Source: Chthoniobacterales bacterium
GTDB taxonomy: Bacteria; Verrucomicrobiota; Verrucomicrobiia; Chthoniobacterales; JAATET01
Direction: 5' to 3'
Assembly (NCBI GenBank): GCA_015655545.1
Contig: JAATET010000031.1
Span: forward strand, 62,001 to 126,000
Length of the DNA stretch: 64,000 nucleotides
In this document: positions 8,483-17,597 of the stretch, piece by piece
Numbering within the stretch: the first letter of the stretch is position 1
Layout of the letters: every line of letters begins with the position of its first letter
Notes under the pieces: generated by a model
What the model was told of the DNA's origin: nothing
Seen by the model: only the letters and a program-made list of their open reading frames with translations
The model's database searches: none
Translations under genes and position numbers: made by a program

Positions 8483-10065
8483 CGGAATCCGCGCGCCCGG
8501 CCGTCAATCCCTGGCTTGTCACCGTCGTCATTTCCATGGCGACATTCATGGAGGTGCTCGACACCAGCGTGGCGAATGTCTCGCTCAGCCACATCGCCGG
8601 CGGGCTCGCCTCGAGCGTGGACGAGGCGAACTGGGTGCTCACGACCTATCTCGTCGCGAACGCGATCATGATGCCGATCAGCGGATGGTTCGGCACGGTC
8701 ATCGGGCTCAAGCGGTTTTTCATGATTTGCGTCGCGCTTTTCACGGCGAGCTCGCTGCTCTGCGGCCTCGCCACCAGTCTCGATCAGCTCATTTTCTTTC
8801 GCATTCTCCAAGGGGTCGGCGGAGCGGGCATGGCGCCCGTCGTGCAGGCGATGCTCGCGGATTTGTTCCCGCCGGAAAAACGCGGCTCCGCCTTCGCCGT
8901 TTACGGACTCGCAGTCGTTTTCGCACCGGCCATCGGCCCCACCCTGGGTGGCTGGATCACCGACAACTACAGCTGGCACTGGATCTTCCTCATCAATATC
9001 CCGGTCGGCATCGTTTCGCTCGTTCTCACGGCGGCCTTGGTGACCGAGTCGCCCGTCGCGAAAGCCGAACGCGAGCGCGTGGTGAAAGACAAAAACTTCC
9101 GCGTGGATTGGCCCGGCTTCGCGCTCACCGTGCTCGGCATCGGCTGCCTCGAGATGTTCGTGGATCGCGGTCAGCACGAGGATTGGTTCTCGTCGAATTT
9201 CATCACCACGATGGCGGTTGTTTCCTGCGTTTCGCTCGTCGCGCTGGTTTTGTGGGAGCTCCGCCAGCGCGATCCGATGGTCGATATCCGGCTGCTAAAA
9301 GTCCCGAGCTTCATGGCGGCATTCGTGTCGATGTTCGCGCTGGGATTCGTGCTTTTCGGCAGCACGGCGCTGCTGCCGCAGGTGCTCCAGGGCTTGCTCG
9401 GCTACACTTCGCAACAATCCGGTATGGCCCTCACCGCGGGCGGCATCGTGATGATCGTGATGATGCCGTTGGTCGGCGGATTTTTCGTGCACCGGATCCA
9501 GGCCCGCTATCTCGTGATCGCCGGCCTGCTCATGGAGGCGGCCTCGCTGTTCCACATGGGCCGCACGTTCAATCTCGATCTCACTTTCGACGACGCGGTG
9601 TGGGCGCGCGTTTTTCAGACCGTCGGGCTGGCCTTCCTCTTCATCCCGATCATGCAAAGCGCCTACTTGCGCCTGCCGCCGGGCAAGAACGGCAACGCGT
9701 CCGCGCTCATCAACCTCGCGCGCAACCTCGGCGGCAGCGTGGGCATCGCCTTGTCGAGCACCTTCGTTACGCAGCGGTCGCAGTTCCATCAATCGCGGCT
9801 CGTCGAGCACGTCTCCGCCTACGATCCGCAGACGCAAAGCGTGCTCCAGCAGCTCAGCGCCATGTTTTCGAGCCACGGCGGCAACGGGCACGATCAGGCG
9901 CTCGGAGCGATCTACGGCATGGTGCAGCGGCAGGCGGGCATGCTCTCCTACGTCGAGGTATTTTACTTCATGGCGTTCGGCATTTTACTGATCGTGCCGC
10001 TCACGCTTCTGCTGCCCAGGAACGATCCCCGTGCGAAGGCCGACCCCTCGGCCACCGCGCACTAG
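8479..10065 (+). CDS. DHA2-family MFS multidrug exporter (EmrB-like)
   Basis: A 528-residue, 14-helix drug:H+ antiporter. FMEVLDTSVANVSL in helix 1 and FFRILQGVGGAGMAPV (motif C region) are DHA2 hallmarks, as is TLGGWITDNYSWHWIFLINIPVG. I chose the ATG at 8479, which overlaps the adaptor stop as ATGA; an upstream extension in the same frame is only a shadow of the adaptor gene. Together with the adaptor it should export hydrophobic toxic compounds, possibly those sensed by the TetR protein. Confidence 0.95.
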   Translation: MTESARPAVNPWLVTVVISMATFMEVLDTSVANVSLSHIAGGLASSVDEANWVLTTYLVANAIMMPISGWFGTVIGLKRFFMICVALFTASSLLCGLATSLDQLIFFRILQGVGGAGMAPVVQAMLADLFPPEKRGSAFAVYGLAVVFAPAIGPTLGGWITDNYSWHWIFLINIPVGIVSLVLTAALVTESPVAKAERERVVKDKNFRVDWPGFALTVLGIGCLEMFVDRGQHEDWFSSNFITTMAVVSCVSLVALVLWELRQRDPMVDIRLLKVPSFMAAFVSMFALGFVLFGSTALLPQVLQGLLGYTSQQSGMALTAGGIVMIVMMPLVGGFFVHRIQARYLVIAGLLMEAASLFHMGRTFNLDLTFDDAVWARVFQTVGLAFLFIPIMQSAYLRLPPGKNGNASALINLARNLGGSVGIALSSTFVTQRSQFHQSRLVEHVSAYDPQTQSVLQQLSAMFSSHGGNGHDQALGAIYGMVQRQAGMLSYVEVFYFMAFGILLIVPLTLLLPRNDPRAKADPSATAH

Positions 10066-10117
10066 AAGCCGCTTGCGTTTCCCGGCCCGGCCCGATACTT
10101 TTCCGCTCCACCTTTAC

Positions 10118-10193
10118 GGGGTCTTAGCTCAGTTGGTAGAGCGCCTCAATGGCATTGAGGAGGTCAGCGGTTCGATCCCGCTAGGCTCCACCA
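10118..10193 (+). tRNA. tRNA-Ala (anticodon GGC)
   Basis: A full cloverleaf can be folded. The acceptor GGGGTCT pairs with AGGCTCC with one G-U pair. The D-arm is TTAGCTCAGTTGGTAGAGC. The anticodon arm CCTCA-ATGGCAT-TGAGG places GGC at positions 34-36. The T-arm contains GGTTCGATCC. The CCA end is encoded (10191-10193). It reads alanine GCC/GCU codons. Confidence 0.96.
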
Positions 10194-10308
10194 CTTCAAG
10201 TGGTTGAACGAAAGAAGCTCTCAAGCGGAAGCTCTGTCTTGATCCGTCCCGGCACCGCCCAAGATGTTCGCCCGGCTCGCCGGCGATCGGAACCCCGCCC
10301 GCCGCCCA

Positions 10309-13300
10309 TCAAGGGATGGTGGCCTTGAGTCGGATGAAGCGGGAGTTGAAGGCCTTGAAAGGGGTGTTGTCCCGGACGCGCAGGGTGGAGGCAGTATCGA
10401 TCTCGACCGTTGTGCCGTCACTGGTCCATGCGGCGGAGTCCTTGAGATTCCCCGTGACCTCCACGCGCAGGGCCACATCGGTGGCGTCCGGATTTTTCGA
10501 AGTGGTCAGACGGAGGTAGGTTTCCGCGCCGATCGTTTCGGCATCCACGACGATTCCGCTGGGCCCGTTGGCGCGGGGAGGAAGCCCGAGGGCATATTCC
10601 AGGAGATTATTGAGGCCGTCGCCATCCGGGTCCGCGAGATTCCCCGCGATGAGAGAGTTTCCGGCATCGGCGCCGAACTGATCGATACGCCAGAGATCGA
10701 GCTTCGATTGCACGGTGATCGCGACCGTCGTGGAGGCGGACTTCAGCGGATAGACGCCGGCGATGCCATCGTCCTGAACGCCGACGGTCAGGTTGACCAC
10801 CTGGCCGGAAGGCAGGGCGCCGGCATTCACCACGGTGATCGCGCCGGTGGCGGAATTCATGGCAAAAGCCCCCGCCGCATTGCCGCCAAGAATGGCGTAA
10901 CAGCGCGGACCACCCTCCGGATCGTTGGCGGAAACCGTGCCGACGAGCGTGCCATTTGTCGCATGAACGGACGTGGTGAAGGCATAAGGCGCCCCGGACC
11001 AAACCGGCGCGACATTGATGTCGAACGGCTTCAGCGCCGTCCCGGGGATAATCGTCGGGGTCGCAATGTCCGGCCCCGTCCACGCCACCTGCACGAAGTC
11101 CGCGCCGGCCCCTTCTTTATGGATCGTCTCGATGTAGTAGGACTGGCCGGCCGTCAAAGTGTAGGTGGGGGAGACTTGGGACGAGCCTGTCCACACGTTG
11201 CGCAAGGTCGATGTCGAAACGCCGGCGACCTGGGTCACCGCCGGCGTGGGACCGGCGGTATTGAAGCGCAGCTGCGACGCATCGTCGCTGGCAATGTAAA
11301 ACTTGTAGCTGCCGGTCGTGGGCGGCACGACGCAGGCGCGAATCCGCGAGCCATAATTGTCTCCGTAATTCGCGCCGGTATCGAAAGACGACAGAACCCT
11401 CGAAGTGGTGGGCAGGTTGGGATAAACGGCGGATTTGCTGGTCAGGTCGGCAACCGTCGCCCCCGCGATGCCGGTCCAAATCTGCTGCACGATGCCGTCG
11501 GCCGTGATTACGCCGGCCCCCGCCACATTCACGGTGATCTTGCCCGTTCCGGACAATGCGGAGGCGCTGTTATCCGTGGCTTTGATCTGCAAGGCGTAGG
11601 AGGTCGCTGCCGATGCCGAGAGATTTGCGTTATTCGCGACAAAAAGCCGCCCGGTGGCCGCATCGATGCCAAAAATCCCGGCATTATTCCCCCCCGCGAT
11701 GGCGAAGCTGAGCGTATCCTCCGCATTCCCATCGGTCGCTGCAACCATGCCCACGGAGCTCCCGGTGTAGGCGTCTTTGCGGACGGTCAAGGTGGCGGCG
11801 GGGACGATCGGGGCGTAATTCGGGGAAAACGGGACCAGGAATCGTCCGGGAATGACCTGTTGCGCGATATTTGGTCCCTGCCACGCGACCGCGAGATGAT
11901 CGCCGCCGTTGCCCTGCGCCTGACGCGCCTCGATGTAATAAGGTTGCCCGGCGGTGAGAGCGATCACCGCCGTTTTTTGCGACGCGTATTTTGTGTATTG
12001 ATGCGGATCGGTCCAGCCGGTGGCCGTCGCCCGCACCGTGGCGGAGGCAGGGCTCGCATTCGGACTCAGGCGGAGTTCGCCCTGATCGTCGGAAGAAATC
12101 CAGAATGTGTAATTGCCCGTGGCTGGCGGAATCAGATAACCCCGCACCGTGCTGCCGTAGTAGTTCATGCCGTGCGTATCGGCATCGAATTTCGTCAGGA
12201 TTTCCACCGAGTCGGGCTGGTCGGGGAACTTCGGGCTGGCGGTCAAATTACCGAGCACGCCGGTGCCGCCAATATTCTCATAGAAACACCGCAGGACCGT
12301 GCCAGGCGTGTAGCCTGACGGCGTCGGGATGACGGTCACCGTGACCTGGACGTCCTTCGTCAAGGCAGGGGTGCCGTGATCGGTGGCCCTCAAGACCAGC
12401 GGATAAGTCGTCGGCGTGGAGACATCGACCGCCGCCGCCGCCGAGATCACCCCGGTGAAGGCATCAATGGCAAAAATGCCGCCCGCATTGCCGCTAAGGA
12501 TCGAAAAAATTGGGAAGTCGAATCGATCCGGGTCGCTGCCAATCGCCGTAAACAAAGCCGTCCCGCTCTTGGTATGCGCCAACATGGTAAACGAACCGCC
12601 GGTGAGGGTTGGCGCTTCATTCACGTCCCCGACGGTGACAACCACGCGGATGGATTCGTTCAGGGAAGGGGCGGCTCCATCGGTAATGGTCACAAAAAGC
12701 TGAAAAGTCGCGGGGTCGTCCCATTGCTTCGAGAGAGCCTCGTAATTGAGAAGCGTCGAGTTCGCGACCGTGATCACGCCGTTCGCGGGATTTATCGAAA
12801 ACGCGCCGCTTTCGTTCCCGGACGCAATCGCCCAAGTCAGCGGATTCGTCCCGTGACCCACCCTCGGTGCAATGGTCCCGACGGCCGTGCCATTGGCCGT
12901 GTTTTCCGCGACGGTGAGACGATCCGGCTTCACGCCGCCGGTGGTTGTTCCCGTGATCAGATAAGCGCCAATCGTTCCATAGTCCGTATACCCGGTGGTC
13001 AGCGGATCGCCTTTCCCGACGCCGTCCACGCGCAGGGTATATTCCCCCGCGGGAAGGGTGGCGGAAACGGTCGCCGCGAGTTGAGCTTCCGGGTTGCTGC
13101 CGGCCACGAGCACGCCCGCGCTATCATAGATTTCCGCCAGGATATCGAGATTCGGGCCGGCGTTTACCGGCGTCACGGTGAAGAAATTCGCGCCGCCGGT
13201 CGTTTTGAAGCGAAAAGCGTCCACGTCGTTCCTTGTCTCGATAATTCCTTCGTTCGAGACGCTGTTATTTGGCTGTATCTCGAGGTATCCGGCGGTGGCC

Positions 13301-14760
13301 AGCGTCGCTCCGTAGTCGTCCGCGCGATAGTCGACCGAGTTGTTGTTGTTCGTGATGATCGAAAGATCGTCTTCCTTGTTACTCGGGTTGGCGTATTCGC
13401 CCTTCGACCATTGACAGAGATTTTGATAATAACCAACGCCCATGATCGGCGCCCAACCGGTTTCCCCGGAGCCTTGTCCTTGATAATATTCCACATGCGG
13501 CATCCCTGGATTGTCCTGCCCATCATGCGAGAGCCCGAGGGTATGCCCGATCTCATGCGAGGAAGCATCGGCCGCGCTTTTTCCCGTGGAGTAGAACGAC
13601 CAGCAAACGGAGTCGCCACTCCAATTCCACGCGCCCACAAAAGCCACGCCACCGGCCGATGGTGCCGCGGTCGTCGTCGGGGTGAGGATCACATGGATCC
13701 GACTGGTTTCCGGCGCCTTGTCGAAGACATTCCGATCCGTCGTTACATTGATATTAAATGCTTGATAGTCTTCCGCGATGCGCTGCCAGACATCCTTGAT
13801 CTGCGCGTTGGTCGCGTTGGAGGGCGCCGCATCGAAATTTCCCCAGCCCGCAAACGGCCCTTTTTCTCCGTCGAAGTCGAGGTAGATCACTCCGGCCGCC
13901 CCCGGCAGACTTTGCAAGGGCACAACGCCGTTTTGAGATCCCGCAATGGGTATATTGGTCGGATGCGTCTGCGGGACGGCCATCGTCGTCCCATCCGAAG
14001 GGCCGCTCGCCGGAACGCTCGCCACCAGCTGGGCCGGTTCATTCGTCGAAGTCGCGGGCGCGGTTGCCGTTGCGGGCGGCGTTGCGGAAACCGATGTCGT
14101 GCCCCCATCTTTTTTCAGCGTCGGGAATCCAAAGCAGACCACATCCCCGAGGCGGCGGGCGACGAGCATGGGGGTTCCCCCCGGGCCGATGGGCTCGGCG
14201 CGGTAGGCCACGAGGCCCTTGTCGAAGCGCACATTTCCCACGAACATACCCGCGGGCGTCGCCACGGTTTGTTTCTGGAAAAAATAAAAACCCGGCTCGG
14301 GCGCGGAAAGACGCCCCTGCACCAGCGACACGTTGCCTTTCGCGTCCCGCTTCAGCATTTCCACCGTTCCGACCGCCAACTGGCCTCCGGGCAGGGTGAA
14401 ATTCGCGGCTTGCTCCGATCCATGGACGATCTTGTCGAGAAAGTCCGGCGCCAGGGCCAATGGCGGAGGCCCGCCCGGGAGAGGCTCCTCGGTTTTCGTG
14501 GGGACATGAACCGCGCCCGGCCGCGCCGGCGCCACCATCGGATCGACACCCGCAAAAAGATTCCCGGCGGCCGCCTGTAACGGTGCCGGCGGCGTTGAAC
14601 CCCGAGGCGCCGCCGCCATCGGCATCTGCCCTGCCGGCGAGGTCTGCGCCGCCACCGGCTTTTGAGCCTGCCCCGATGGGGAAGGCGGATTAGTGAGCAA
14701 AAAGATCACACCAAGCGCCAGGAGAACCAGGCACAGCAAAAAGGCGAGGGAACGCTTCAT
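10309..14760 (-). CDS. giant exported metzincin metalloprotease with cadherin and PA14 domains
   Basis: A 1,483-residue secreted protein. MKRSLAFLLCLVLLALGVIFLL is a signal or anchor, followed by a Pro/Ala-rich segment. The protease domain carries the metzincin zinc motif HEIGHTLGLSHD near residue 402 and the Met-turn APIMGVGYY near 440. A prepeptidase-like beta domain follows (about 495-610). Cadherin-like repeats (about 610-815) come next, then PA14 domain 1 (about 817-950), another cadherin-like repeat, PA14 domain 2 (about 1090-1230), one more cadherin-like repeat, and a C-terminal region with DPDGDGLNNLLEYALG, a calcium-loop segment common at the ends of Verrucomicrobia exported proteins. 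A role in polymer binding and degradation at the cell surface is inferred. Confidence 0.9.
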   Translation of the reverse strand: MKRSLAFLLCLVLLALGVIFLLTNPPSPSGQAQKPVAAQTSPAGQMPMAAAPRGSTPPAPLQAAAGNLFAGVDPMVAPARPGAVHVPTKTEEPLPGGPPPLALAPDFLDKIVHGSEQAANFTLPGGQLAVGTVEMLKRDAKGNVSLVQGRLSAPEPGFYFFQKQTVATPAGMFVGNVRFDKGLVAYRAEPIGPGGTPMLVARRLGDVVCFGFPTLKKDGGTTSVSATPPATATAPATSTNEPAQLVASVPASGPSDGTTMAVPQTHPTNIPIAGSQNGVVPLQSLPGAAGVIYLDFDGEKGPFAGWGNFDAAPSNATNAQIKDVWQRIAEDYQAFNINVTTDRNVFDKAPETSRIHVILTPTTTAAPSAGGVAFVGAWNWSGDSVCWSFYSTGKSAADASSHEIGHTLGLSHDGQDNPGMPHVEYYQGQGSGETGWAPIMGVGYYQNLCQWSKGEYANPSNKEDDLSIITNNNNSVDYRADDYGATLATAGYLEIQPNNSVSNEGIIETRNDVDAFRFKTTGGANFFTVTPVNAGPNLDILAEIYDSAGVLVAGSNPEAQLAATVSATLPAGEYTLRVDGVGKGDPLTTGYTDYGTIGAYLITGTTTGGVKPDRLTVAENTANGTAVGTIAPRVGHGTNPLTWAIASGNESGAFSINPANGVITVANSTLLNYEALSKQWDDPATFQLFVTITDGAAPSLNESIRVVVTVGDVNEAPTLTGGSFTMLAHTKSGTALFTAIGSDPDRFDFPIFSILSGNAGGIFAIDAFTGVISAAAAVDVSTPTTYPLVLRATDHGTPALTKDVQVTVTVIPTPSGYTPGTVLRCFYENIGGTGVLGNLTASPKFPDQPDSVEILTKFDADTHGMNYYGSTVRGYLIPPATGNYTFWISSDDQGELRLSPNASPASATVRATATGWTDPHQYTKYASQKTAVIALTAGQPYYIEARQAQGNGGDHLAVAWQGPNIAQQVIPGRFLVPFSPNYAPIVPAATLTVRKDAYTGSSVGMVAATDGNAEDTLSFAIAGGNNAGIFGIDAATGRLFVANNANLSASAATSYALQIKATDNSASALSGTGKITVNVAGAGVITADGIVQQIWTGIAGATVADLTSKSAVYPNLPTTSRVLSSFDTGANYGDNYGSRIRACVVPPTTGSYKFYIASDDASQLRFNTAGPTPAVTQVAGVSTSTLRNVWTGSSQVSPTYTLTAGQSYYIETIHKEGAGADFVQVAWTGPDIATPTIIPGTALKPFDINVAPVWSGAPYAFTTSVHATNGTLVGTVSANDPEGGPRCYAILGGNAAGAFAMNSATGAITVVNAGALPSGQVVNLTVGVQDDGIAGVYPLKSASTTVAITVQSKLDLWRIDQFGADAGNSLIAGNLADPDGDGLNNLLEYALGLPPRANGPSGIVVDAETIGAETYLRLTTSKNPDATDVALRVEVTGNLKDSAAWTSDGTTVEIDTASTLRVRDNTPFKAFNSRFIRLKATIP

Positions 14761-14906
14761 CTAACTGGGGAGTTAAGATTGGGGGAAAGAGACAAACCCT
14801 ACGGCTGTCCGCTGAACGCTCCTAAAGGACACTTTCCCGCCACCAGGCTATCCTCGGAGTCTCCGCATGCAAGGAGTGAAATCCCCGCGTCGCGATTTCC
14901 CCAAAG

Positions 14907-14935
14907 AATTTATCGAATTCCTTGTCGAATGACAA
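14907..14935 (-). promoter_or_regulatory. candidate sigma70 promoter for the metzincin gene
   Basis: On the minus strand TTGTCA, a 17-bp gap and TAAATT lie about 145 bp upstream of the metzincin ATG. The -35 region overlaps the small dyad TTGTC-ATTC-GACAA. The rest of the 338-bp gap (14,761-15,098) shows no gene or RNA I can recognise. Confidence 0.45.
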
Positions 14936-15098
14936 ATCCAGCGCCGCTCTCCCGTCCACTCATACGCCGCCACCGGCCGTTTCGTGAGTAACGAACGGGT
15001 CATTCATTTCCGGTCATGCCATTTTCCCACATCGGTGTGTTGCGAGGTCTCCCTCCGAGATTTTCACGATACATTTCCAGAAGCTGCGCTTCCGACGG

Positions 15099-16424
15099 CT
15101 ATGGAGTTGGATTCGCGCGGATGAAATTTCGGAACCAGTCGCCGGCAGGCTCGAGCACGCGATCTTTCGTCTTGGGATCGACGTGGGTAAGTCCGAAATT
15201 GGCGGCGTAGCCTTCGGCCCATTCGTAGTTGTCGCTGAGCGTCCAGGCGAAGTAACCGCGGATGTCCACGCCGTCGGCCAGGGCGCGCCGCATCTGGTTC
15301 ACGTGCTCGCGGAAGTAGCGGATTTTCTTCTGCTCGCTCTGCGTGCCGATGCCGTTCTCGGTGACGAGGATCGGCTTGCCGTAGCGATTCTGGACGGCCT
15401 TGAGGACGGTATAGAAGCCCTCCGGCGCGATCTCCCAGCCGTTTTGCGTGGAGTTGGAATTCTGCTCGCCGTAGGGGCGGAAAATGAACCGGGTGACGGA
15501 GGCGTCCTGCGAGTAATAATAATTCACGCCGACCATGTCCATCGTGTCGGCCACCTGGTCGAGATGGTCGAAGTTCTGCCGCATCATCATATTGTAGACG
15601 AAGCCGGTGGGGTCCTGGAGGAAGTTGCGGCGCCAGTTCGGGATCGAGTAGATGCCGATGACGATGGCGTCGCGGCGGGCGCGGTGAATGATGCCGGCCG
15701 CATCGCGGAACATGGCCGCGCACGTTTTTGTCGCCTTTTTGAGCGCGAACGGAGTCATCAGCAGCCCGGGGGGCCAGTGACCGCCGAAGTAGCCGATGTA
15801 GAGGTCGCCGTTCGGCTCGTTTTGCGGCACGTAGACGCGAACGAACGGCGAAAGCGCCGCGACCATTTTTTCGACATACACACGCCACGCGGCTTCGACA
15901 TCGGGATGGAGAAAATCGGAACGGTTCTTGTGCTTGCTGTCGTAGAGCCAGTCGGGAAACGTGAAGTGCCAGAGCGTGACGACCGGCTCGATGCCGGCGG
16001 CCTTCAGCTTGCGGGCCATGGCCGCGTATTGCCGGATGGCGGCTTCGTTGAAGACGCCCGGTTTCGGCTCGACGCGACCCCACTCGATGCCGAAACGGTA
16101 GTGGTTCACGCCGATTTTTTTCAAGACCTCGACGTCCTTGTCGAAATACGTCCAGGAAAACGTCGCGTCGTCGCCGCGCGGCGGAATGCGGCCTTCCTCG
16201 GCGAAGACGTCCCAGTCGGTCTTGAAATAATACGGCGAATCCTTCGCGATGCCGCGATCCTCGTTCTGGAAGCTCGCGGTCGAGGCGCCCCACCAGAACG
16301 GGCCGGTGCGGACGTCCTTCGCGGGCCCGTCCGGCCTTTGGTAAGGCTTCGGCGCCGTCACGCAGCCCGCCATTCCGATCAGAAAAAAAAGAGCGCCGAG
16401 AGCCGGGCGGGTTGGGATATTCAT
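15099..16424 (-). CDS. GH1 beta-glucosidase, lipoprotein
   Basis: A 441-residue family 1 glycoside hydrolase. The N-terminus has a lipoprotein signal with lipobox IGMAGC near residue 21, so the enzyme is probably anchored in a membrane facing the periplasm or outside. The catalytic acid/base Glu is in PQNEPN near residue 201 and the nucleophile Glu is in VTENGIG near 357. FWWGASTASFQNE and FGIEWGRVEP fit the family's substrate-binding first strands. FAWTLSDNYEWAEGY near the end is also diagnostic. It should release terminal beta-linked glucose or a related sugar. A GH78 remnant nearby suggests a plant-glycoside locus. Confidence 0.94.
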   Translation of the reverse strand: MNIPTRPALGALFFLIGMAGCVTAPKPYQRPDGPAKDVRTGPFWWGASTASFQNEDRGIAKDSPYYFKTDWDVFAEEGRIPPRGDDATFSWTYFDKDVEVLKKIGVNHYRFGIEWGRVEPKPGVFNEAAIRQYAAMARKLKAAGIEPVVTLWHFTFPDWLYDSKHKNRSDFLHPDVEAAWRVYVEKMVAALSPFVRVYVPQNEPNGDLYIGYFGGHWPPGLLMTPFALKKATKTCAAMFRDAAGIIHRARRDAIVIGIYSIPNWRRNFLQDPTGFVYNMMMRQNFDHLDQVADTMDMVGVNYYYSQDASVTRFIFRPYGEQNSNSTQNGWEIAPEGFYTVLKAVQNRYGKPILVTENGIGTQSEQKKIRYFREHVNQMRRALADGVDIRGYFAWTLSDNYEWAEGYAANFGLTHVDPKTKDRVLEPAGDWFRNFIRANPTP

Positions 16425-16482
16425 GCGCTGCCCATGCTTGGGAGAGGCTTGCTTTTATCGGGTGGCGCAGCATTCTTCAACG

Positions 16483-17406
16483 ATGAATCCTTCGCGACGG
16501 CTCCTCCCGGCCCTGATTCTATGCCTCTGCGCGATGCACGGCGCGCTGGCGAACGACGATTCCTTCTCGGCGCCCGACAGCCTCGTCTTGAAAGACGGCC
16601 GCATGGTCCGCGGGCTCATCATCAAGAACTCGCGCGACGCCGTCCTGCTCCAGGAAAAAACCGGAGAAATCTCCTATCCGAAAAGCGGGATCGTGCGCAT
16701 CCGCGACGAGGCGGACGACAAGGCGATGTTTACCGGCGTGAATCGCAAGGGCGACCTGCCCGCCTGGCGCGTGATCGCGAACGACCTGCGCACGCACGAC
16801 GAGATCAAGTCGCTCGTCGAGATTCCGCCCACCGCCGTCGATAACGGCGTGTTCAAAAACGTGCCTTACATGTCCTTCCGGGCGAACCGCGACATCGAGC
16901 TCGACATCTACGGCGATCCGGAAGACCCCGCCGGATTCGAGATCGGCATTTTCGGGGCCCGCTCGGGCGACGACAAACTGCGCAAGGTCATCCGCGCCTT
17001 CCTGGCCGGCTTTCTCTCGACTCGCGACGAGTTGGCGACGCTCTATTCGCTGAGTTTCAACGGCGGCCTCCAGACGGCGGGAAATGTCACCATCGAGATC
17101 ACGCCGAAGACCGCTCCCGATGCCTACGGCGCGTGGTGGATTTCGTTCTACAATCAAAAATCCCTCGCCAAAGTCCGGCTCAGCGACGCCGCTTACGCCA
17201 GGGTCACCCGGCCGGTGAACGAAGTCGTGGACAAGCACGGCCTCGTTCTGGCCAGCGTCCTGATGAGCAAGGAACTGAGCCTTTCCGAGAAGATGCAGTT
17301 CGTCGGAGACAATGCCCGGGCGCTGCTCCGGGGATTTTATCGCGATAAAAACGGAGACTTAAGATTGTTCACGGAGGCGACTCCGCCGCCTCTGCACGGG
17401 GGTTGA
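16483..17406 (+). CDS. exported protein of unknown function
   Basis: A 307-residue protein with a clear signal peptide (MNPSRRLLPALILCLCAMHGALA). I did not recognise the family. After the signal, SLVLKDGRMVRGLIIKN then AVLLQEKTGEISYPKSGI form a small beta-rich module of the kind that recurs in Verrucomicrobia exported proteins. The remainder is alpha/beta with FRANRDIELDIYGDP and a C-terminal helix region. The ATG at 16483 is chosen because the signal peptide begins there. It is divergent from the GH1 gene, 58 bp apart. Confidence 0.75.
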   Translation: MNPSRRLLPALILCLCAMHGALANDDSFSAPDSLVLKDGRMVRGLIIKNSRDAVLLQEKTGEISYPKSGIVRIRDEADDKAMFTGVNRKGDLPAWRVIANDLRTHDEIKSLVEIPPTAVDNGVFKNVPYMSFRANRDIELDIYGDPEDPAGFEIGIFGARSGDDKLRKVIRAFLAGFLSTRDELATLYSLSFNGGLQTAGNVTIEITPKTAPDAYGAWWISFYNQKSLAKVRLSDAAYARVTRPVNEVVDKHGLVLASVLMSKELSLSEKMQFVGDNARALLRGFYRDKNGDLRLFTEATPPPLHGG

Positions 17407-17597
17407 GCGAGTGAAGTCTGCCGTTTGATTTGCGGCCTGTCCCTGACGGTGGGTGAGACGAAAATAATGCGTCCTTCTGACTAGGCGAGGATGGAAACTT
17501 GGAGCATTCTACGCCTTCGAGTTCGCTTGCCGGCCCGATTTTGTCCCCCGTCACCAAGCGCCGAATTCAAATTCCCATGGCTTATTCCGCAATTCTC

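Noticed and set aside
10264..14580. Long plus-strand frames opposite the metzincin gene
   Set aside because: No ribosome-binding sites or motifs; the minus frame contains an intact zinc protease and PA14 domains.
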